Assembly: GCA_947044405.1 (NCBI GenBank)
Contig: CAMRHE010000028.1
Coordinates: 8,144,001-8,208,000, forward strand
Direction: 5' to 3'
Origin: Leptodactylus fallax
Taxonomy: Eukaryota; Chordata; Amphibia; Anura; Leptodactylidae
DNA length: 64,000 nucleotides
In this document: piece by piece, positions 58,040 through 64,000 of the stretch
Numbering within the stretch: the stretch's first letter is position 1
Layout of the letters: every line of letters begins with the position of its first letter
The notes under the pieces: generated by a model
The model's database searches: none
The model's input: only the letters and a program-made list of their open reading frames with translations
What the model was told of the DNA's origin: nothing
Program-made: the position numbers and the translations under genes

Positions 58040-58340
58040 GCCAATCATAATATCACCTATACTGCCCATATGGAGGCCCTGAGTATAATAAATCTTGCCT
58101 CGCTACGGCCATGTCTATTGTACGTGAGCCCATTAATGTATTTCTCTCGTCTGGTTCCCTCCATTATCATAAAGATCGCTGAAACTTGTCGCTTTGTAGC
58201 ACAGTCTCGGCAGGCATCACATCCATACATAGTCCTGACTGACAGGTCCCTAGAGATAAGCGAGTGCTCCGACTAATGCATTGTGTTTCCACTGGCTGGA
58301 AGAATGATGTGATCCGCCTGCGCGTCTAGCATGTGTATTA
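58040..58340. promoter_or_regulatory. Repeat-free segment, possible conserved element
   Basis: It contains GAGCCCATTAATGTATTTCT, CGCTGAAACTTGTCGCTTTG and GACAGGTCCCTAGAGATAAG with no repeat ends. The position is between repeat P and a MITE. Function unknown. Confidence 0.22.
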
Positions 58341-58469
58341 ACCCAGGAACTCGAGAGTATTGAAAAAGCACTTTTTATAAAGTTTCATTTGTTTTAGGAA
58401 TTGGGGATTGTTCTATTCTTGGACTTTTGGTGACAGTTCAGGTTATTCTATATAGGACGGACACAGCAT

Positions 58470-58836
58470 ATGGGAGATTCACCGATTATCTGGCATATAA
58501 GACATAACAAAAAGTTGCAAATGTTTGGGTTTTGCACAAAAATGTTTGACTTTTTTCTGTTTTGCACTGCCCACAACACTTTCATGGATGAGGACATGGT
58601 ATGGGGCGTGCACTAGATTTATTGTCATTTACCCCATTGTACAGTGAAGATGACGCCTGGAATCTGCACCAGCTCATAGATGTGGAACAGACTTCAGTGC
58701 AGGCGCGCGGCCCTGCAGAGGGTGCACCTAATTTATCAGGAGTTGTCATACATAAGGTGCACCCTCCGCCGCTGTAGGGGGTATGAAGACTGGCATTGAA
58801 TACGCCTCTCCAGTCTTCATAAATCTCCCCCATTGT
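58470..58836. mobile_element. MITE with GGGAGATT ends
   Basis: The left GGGAGATTCACCGATTATC and right CTTCATAAATCTCCCCC are inverse termini. The inner AAGGTGCACCCTCCGC and GAGGGTGCACCTAATTTATC pair. Confidence 0.65.
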
Positions 58837-59259
58837 CTTTTCTCTTTCTAAATCTTGAAACCTTACAAGTTATTTATAGGTATCTCTAATATATTTAGTT
58901 TGACGTCCTCTCAGATTTTAAGGCCTCTGCTTGCTGTCAGTGAATGTCCTGTCCACATCTGCTACTCACAGAAGATCAGGGTATGTTATATGCATCAGGG
59001 TTTCTTTAAAGGGTCACTATCTCCTGGGAAACCCCTTTAAAGGGTCACTAGTGCTAAAGTTTATCTCCTCCATATTGCCTGTGCAATTGAATGCACTCTA
59101 TTATTTGCTGTTATCAGCCATTTAAAGGAAAGAGATTGATAGCAGGGAATACAATGTGCAATGATATTATTAGTCGCTCTTTTCATAAGCTGCACTTTTT
59201 GGAGCTTTTTTTAAACTTCTGATTAAATTTAGGAGGTCTTATCTGCTATTATGAAATAT

Positions 59260-59592
59260 TTTTTATTAGAAAATGCATTTTCTGGACATGCTCTGTGTGG
59301 GGAGGGGAAGGGGGTAAGCTGTGACATCATCTGTTATCAGTAGTGATGTAATGATGGGTTACCATGGGTGTTAATTGTAGAGGTGTTATCTTCTATTGTA
59401 ATATCATCTGTATTTCCTGTGATGTAAATGAGTTGACTGCTGCAAAGAAAACCCCCAGAGAAGTGCAGTCTGTTATTAGACTTAGTGGCCAGAGTGATAA
59501 CTGCAGAATATAGTACATTTTTTTCAAATATAGATGTGGAAAATTTTCAAAAAATGGTCAAAAAACACATGTTGACACATTCCCTTTAAGTC
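59260..59592. mobile_element. MITE family N, copy 4
   Basis: TTTTCTGGACATGCTCTGTG, GTGACATCATCTGTTATCAG, GAGGTGTTATCTTCTATTG and the end TTGACACATTCCCTTTAAG match copy 3. The left end is truncated. Confidence 0.72.
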
Positions 59593-60344
59593 TTTCCATT
59601 ATGCCACTAGGAATAAAGTAGATCTTTCAGTATTTTCACATTTAGTAAGTTTACTTTCTTTGTCACCCCGAGACCCGTAGGCTTAGACTTAAATGATATG
59701 ACAGTTCCCCTTTAAATGTGACGTGAGGCGATGGATCACATTCAGGTAACATGTTATGATTGATTCACTTGAGTTTTCGAGCCGTGAGTCACTGTCTAAC
59801 TTACTGAGGGTGGGTGGATGCTCGTAGTTTCATGTGTACTTGTCTGATCCGAGCCTTGGCCTCATAGACGTCTTTATTTGAACAACATATCTTGGCACTG
59901 CTATTGTCTTTTTTACAATTTCCTCAAGAACGAGACCAGACGTCATGGTTTATGTTTGAGCTACAAGCTTGCACTTTGATACAACAAATTCATCAGTGAT
60001 TTCTGTGTAAATACAATGCGATAATATTGTGCATGAACTTCTGTTTTGCGGGTGGCAGGTGTAGCCAGCAGCTTAGTAATTTTAGGATTTTGGCTGGGGG
60101 TCGATGACGTCATTTAATAGCCCATGGTTTATGTGGAAATATTTATTGCAGCTGGATTAGATGCAAGTACACAGGGCTGCGCTCCCTGCTCCACCGTACA
60201 GCCCCTGCCTGTGCTCCCCGCAGCTTGGAAAGCAGGCACAGGTGATGTAGAGACTCCATTGCACCTATTGCTCTCAAGACTCTGGCAGCAGAGACAAGAG
60301 TGGACTGCAGGGGAATGGGAGAGGTATTTCCTGCCTGCTGGGGG

Positions 60345-60662
60345 CCATAAGGAGGGGGTTACTATACTGTCCGGGCCACAAGGGGGAGCATTATACTGTG
60401 GGGCTCAAAAGGAGGAGGGCATTATACTGTGGGTGTCACAAGAAGAGAGGGTCTTTATACTGTGGGGTACACAAGGAGCGGACCATTGTATTGTGGGGGC
60501 CACAAGGAAGTGGTTACTATACTATCTGGGCGACAAGGGGGGAGCATTATACTGTGGGGCTCAAAAGCAGGATGGCATTATACTGTGTGTGTCACAAGAA
60601 GAAGGGGTCATTATACTGTGGGGGTCACAAGGCAGGGACCATTATACTGTGGGGGCAACAAC
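60345..60662. repeat. 31-bp array with 155-bp higher-order unit
   Basis: Monomers such as CATTATACTGTGGGGCTCAAA-AGGAGGAGGG are about 31 bp. GTTACTATACT at 60358 recurs at 60513, and the five monomers between repeat in the same order, so the repeat period is 155 bp. The plus-strand 193-codon frame through it is not a gene. Confidence 0.92.
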
Positions 60663-60759
60663 GACAATAAAAACGGCTGGTGTTTGCCATAGATTTCAGC
60701 TGTGATTTCTGTGTCGTTGGCCCATTGCAAAAACTGGGGTCACAACAATAATTGACGTA

Positions 60760-61560
60760 CTCTGGGTCTGAAACCCTCAGTGCAAGACACTTTGAGCTGC
60801 GGGTTTATTTCTGCAGTGTGTGAATGGGATTTCTTTGCATCATACTGCTATTGTAGTCCGCCACCAGTAATTTTGCAACAGCTGACCTGCTGCGAGTACG
60901 CAAAGTGTGTCTGTGGGGATTATCTCTGCAAATCTGATACCACACAGAGGAGCCATACTGGTTGTGATCTATTAATTAAGTCAACCCAGAAACTAAGCCC
61001 ATTGTCAGGTTGTCAGGACATTCCTGCAGTAACAATATTTTACTGTTGCTGATGTGTAGACGTTTGTTTAGTTTTTCATGACTTTTCTTAGTTTTTCCTA
61101 TGCGGTATTAATAGCTGGCGGGGCGGGGGTACTTTCGCCTTGTGATTCCACTTTGAGCATTTGCCGAGCTGGGTTGTGCAGATCTCATGGCTGCAGCTGT
61201 TCACTTGTTCACTTTGTGTTGTTTTACATAATTCCACGGGTAATTTCTGCGGGTTCACGAGGTTATATACAGAAGGGATATGTTACTTGCTCTGAAATCT
61301 TATAAATTATGATCAAGTCATCTACAATTTATTAATCTGTTGGATGGATCATTACCAGCAATAATGCGCAAACTGTTCATTTGCAATTTAATAAGAAATT
61401 CTATTGTTTTTATTGATTTTTACAATTTTATAAAGAAAATTAACTGAATCTTTTAAAGTTTAATCATTTTATAATGAAAAAACTAGAGTTACTCATGTGA
61501 CAATACCACAGGCAATAACATGGTTAACTGCCACCCCCTATGACATCACTTCCTGCTCTG
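60760..61560. other. Repeat-poor intergenic DNA, no gene seen
   Basis: I see no transposon ends or splice-bounded exon. Several short open frames lack motifs. AT-rich tail at 61380-61480. Confidence 0.4.
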
Positions 61561-62189
61561 AAATCATTGGTCAAGGCTGCACATGGCAGACTTCCTGTTC
61601 TACAGGTCTATAACTGTGACAAGGGGCATCCACCATATGTAGACGATAGACGGCTTCTACGTCATCAGTGAAAGGATTCTTTACTGTATAAGTAGCGAGA
61701 CTGACATTATAGGATTCAACGTTGAAGAACGATAGATTGAACTTGATGGACATTATGATCTAGGTTAGTAATTTGTTTCTGAAGTCCCTAATGTATGTGG
61801 CCAATGTAGACTGAGTAGCCACTTTATTAGAGATCCCACCCTCTGGCACTTCCCTTTATGAACATTAGACAAGTGACCCCCCAAGGTCTGCATAAGCTCA
61901 AGTCAGCCAGTGTTCTCTGGATCAGTTTCACTGTGAATCCAGATTAGAATGTAAAACGTGAGCCATCTGAATGAGGACGGTTAGGGTCAGATTTTCAAAA
62001 ACTACCAAACTCGTGAGTTTTCTCATGCAATGTTGTCGAGCGTATACTGGGAATGGTTAAAAAAAATTTTCAGCAAAAGGGGATACTGTAGAGGTAAATG
62101 TACCGATAAAATCTTTACCCTATGTTGGCATTTCCAGTGATCAATCGGCACATCGTGTAAGGTTAGGTGTTAGAGGATTTCCTGCTGAG

Positions 62190-63170
62190 AGCAATGGAAA
62201 CTGTCTGTGGGTAACCAATTGAGTGATTGTTACACTTAAAGGGGGTGTGTCGCCAGAACCCAGAGCATCAACCAGCATTTCAGATAGATAGGTTAGGGTC
62301 ACCAGAACCAGCACATCACCCCAGCCCTGCAGATAGATAGGTTACTGTCACCAGAACCAGCATATCACCCCAGCCCTGCAGATAGATAGGTTAGTGTCAC
62401 CAGATCCAGCATATCACCCCAGCCCTGCAGATAGATAGCTTAGGGTCACCAGAACCAGCATATCACCCCAGCCCTGCAGATAGATAGGTTAGTGTCACCA
62501 GAACCGGCATATCACTCCAGCCCTGCAGATAGATAGGTTAGTGTCACCAGAACCAGCATATCACCCCAGCCCTGCAGATAGATAGGTTAGTATCACCAGA
62601 ACCAGCATATCACCCCAGCCCTGCAGATAGATAGCTTAGGGTCACCAGAACCAGCATATCACCCCAGCCCTGCAGATAGATAGGTTAGGGTCACCAGAAC
62701 CGGCATATCACTCCAGCCCTGCAGATAGATAGGTTAGTGTCACCAGAACCAGCATATCACCCCAGCCCTGCAGATAGATAGGTTAAGGTCACCAGAACCA
62801 ACATATCACCCCAGCCCTGCAGATAGATAGGTTAAGGTCACCAGAACCAGCATATCACCCTAGCCCTGCAGATAGATAGGTTAGGTGTTTTCCTGTTGTG
62901 GATCAGCACCTCTGTTGCTGAGATATCAATGTTTTTGTCAATATACAAATCAGATCTTTGGAGCAATGAGGGTGTTGACGCTTATCTGTCTGGAGCAATA
63001 GCAATAACCTCATTGTCCCAAAGGGCCCATTTGCATACTGGGTGATATGCTGGTTCTAGTGACCCTAACCTATCTATCTACAATTCTGGGGCACACTCCC
63101 GTTAAGTGTAACAATCACTTGGAGTATGCTTGAACAATTGGTCACCCACTACAGTTCCCATTACACTAAG
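62190..63170. mobile_element. Inverted-repeat element whose interior expanded into a 49-bp array
   Basis: Left GGAAACTGTCTGTGGGTAAC, AGTGATTGTTACACTTAAAG and GTGTGTCGCCAGAA are matched inverted at the right by CTTAAGTGTAACAATCACTT-like, GTCACCCACTACAGTTCCC and TTCTGGGGCACACTCCC. The inner right arm also holds an inverted copy of one array unit (GTGATATGCTGGTTCTAGTG, ACCCTAACCTATCTATCT). Non-coding. Confidence 0.82.
62253..62885. repeat. 49-bp minisatellite, about 12-13 copies
   Basis: The unit is GGTTAGTGTCACCAGAACCA, GCATATCACCCCAGCCCTGC and AGATAGATA. Variants GGTTAGGGTC/GCTTAGGG and CCGGCATATCACT recur in pairs about 245 bp apart, so blocks of five units were duplicated. Confidence 0.95.
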
Positions 63171-63715
63171 CACATCTTCTGATTCATTACTGGACAAACT
63201 AATATAGAACAATCATTGGGAACAAACAACGGGTCGAGCGATCATCATCCAGTGTGAACACATAGCTGTAGAACCAGGTAAAAGCAGCTGAACAAGGTGT
63301 TTACACAATTACTTATTGGGCAGTGTGCTTATACAGGAAGCACAAGATGGGAATATCCCTTTAAGTGTACTGTATGTATAGAGAGATCATTAACCATTCA
63401 CAAGCTAGTCTCATCATTGATATGACAAGTCTGTTAAAAGCCCCGTGTATAGACAAGCTACTATCAGTCATGTCCATACACCCACCAGTCGTCTCCCCGC
63501 CCCGCTCCCGTGTTCTGAATTCCTACTAACATTCTCATCCTCCTAAGTCTTCATTAATAAGTGTGGGCGAGCATAGCCGGCATCTCTGACACCAATCTGT
63601 GCACAGACATTGTGTCAGCGGGTCTGTTTACAATATATTACATTATTTTATAGTATTGGATTTGTGGATGTTGACACCGACTTCTCAGAAAATATCTATC
63701 CAATGTATATCTAGC

Positions 63716-63767
<52 letters not shown>

Positions 63768-63819
63768 CCTCTATCTATCTATATCATATCTCTATCTATC
63801 TATCTATCTATATCATATC

Positions 63820-63862
<43 letters not shown>

Positions 63863-63925
63863 GTCTATCTATCTATCTAATGTATATCTAGATCCTATGT
63901 ATCTATATCATATCTATCTATATCA

Positions 63926-63971
<46 letters not shown>

Positions 63972-63990
63972 CCTATCTATCGTATGTCTA
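63716..63990. repeat. (TATC)n compound microsatellite
   Basis: Long TATC runs are interrupted by TATATCATATC and CTGT. Two segments around CTAATGTATATCTAG and ATCGTATGTCTAGAACCTA at the edges look like copies of one unique flank, so the tract may continue past the window. Confidence 0.95.
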
Positions 63991-64000
63991 GAACCTAACT

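Noticed and set aside
60124..60705. 193-codon plus-strand open frame with repeated LYCGAQKEE-type units
   Set aside because: About half is the 31-bp tandem array, all three frames stay open, and no domain is visible.
61571..61753. 60-codon minus-strand frame (MSIKFNLSFFNVESYNVSL-like) as a possible exon
   Set aside because: No splice borders or known domain. The AGATTGAACTTGATGGAC segment resembles a common frog interspersed repeat.

Overview
The window is vertebrate nuclear DNA, almost certainly from a frog and probably a neobatrachian (inference). The evidence is an intron-split integrin gene whose protein is clearly vertebrate, a dense load of Tc1/mariner and hAT elements, many fold-back MITEs of the kind common in anuran genomes, and long minisatellite and microsatellite arrays. 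No bacterial-style operon, CRISPR array, tRNA, rRNA or viral gene was seen.

The only host gene I can support is ITGB6 (integrin beta-6) on the minus strand. Twelve coding exons run from the start codon at 42341 down to an exon ending at 1155. They carry 1,990 coding bases, about 663 codons of a family length near 790. They encode, in order, the signal peptide, PSI domain, hybrid/beta-I domain with metal-site residues, the second hybrid segment, the I-EGF repeats and the start of the beta-tail. The rest of the beta-tail, the membrane helix and the cytoplasmic tail must lie left of base 1. Every exon has usable AG/GT borders and compatible phases, so the gene looks intact. Two exons have tandem alternative 3' splice sites. 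One is a NAGNAG that would change the length of the ligand-specificity loop. The donor of exon 8 has been copied four more times in a 65-bp tandem array directly downstream.

The introns are full of mobile DNA. Four Tc1/mariner-type elements keep recognisable but broken transposase genes: 5215-6834, 9061-9946, 39637-41297 and, upstream of the gene, 48313-49758. The element at 39.6 kb is itself interrupted by a 100-bp poly(A) retro-insert with a 15-bp target duplication. Two non-autonomous hAT-like elements (18253-20715, 28716-29551), each with its own 8-bp target duplication, carry internal tandem arrays of the same general type. Several palindromic MITE families recur; one spreads a YY1-like motif. 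Minisatellites with units of 25, 31, 36, 48, 49 and 65 bp account for most of the long apparent open reading frames.

From 42.4 to 64 kb (5' of ITGB6) I find no gene. This stretch holds MITEs, a broken Tc1 copy nested in an older frog repeat, arrays at 52.5, 60.4 and 62.3 kb, terminal (TATC)n, and several repeat-free segments that could be conserved non-coding or promoter DNA. The sequence alone does not prove that.
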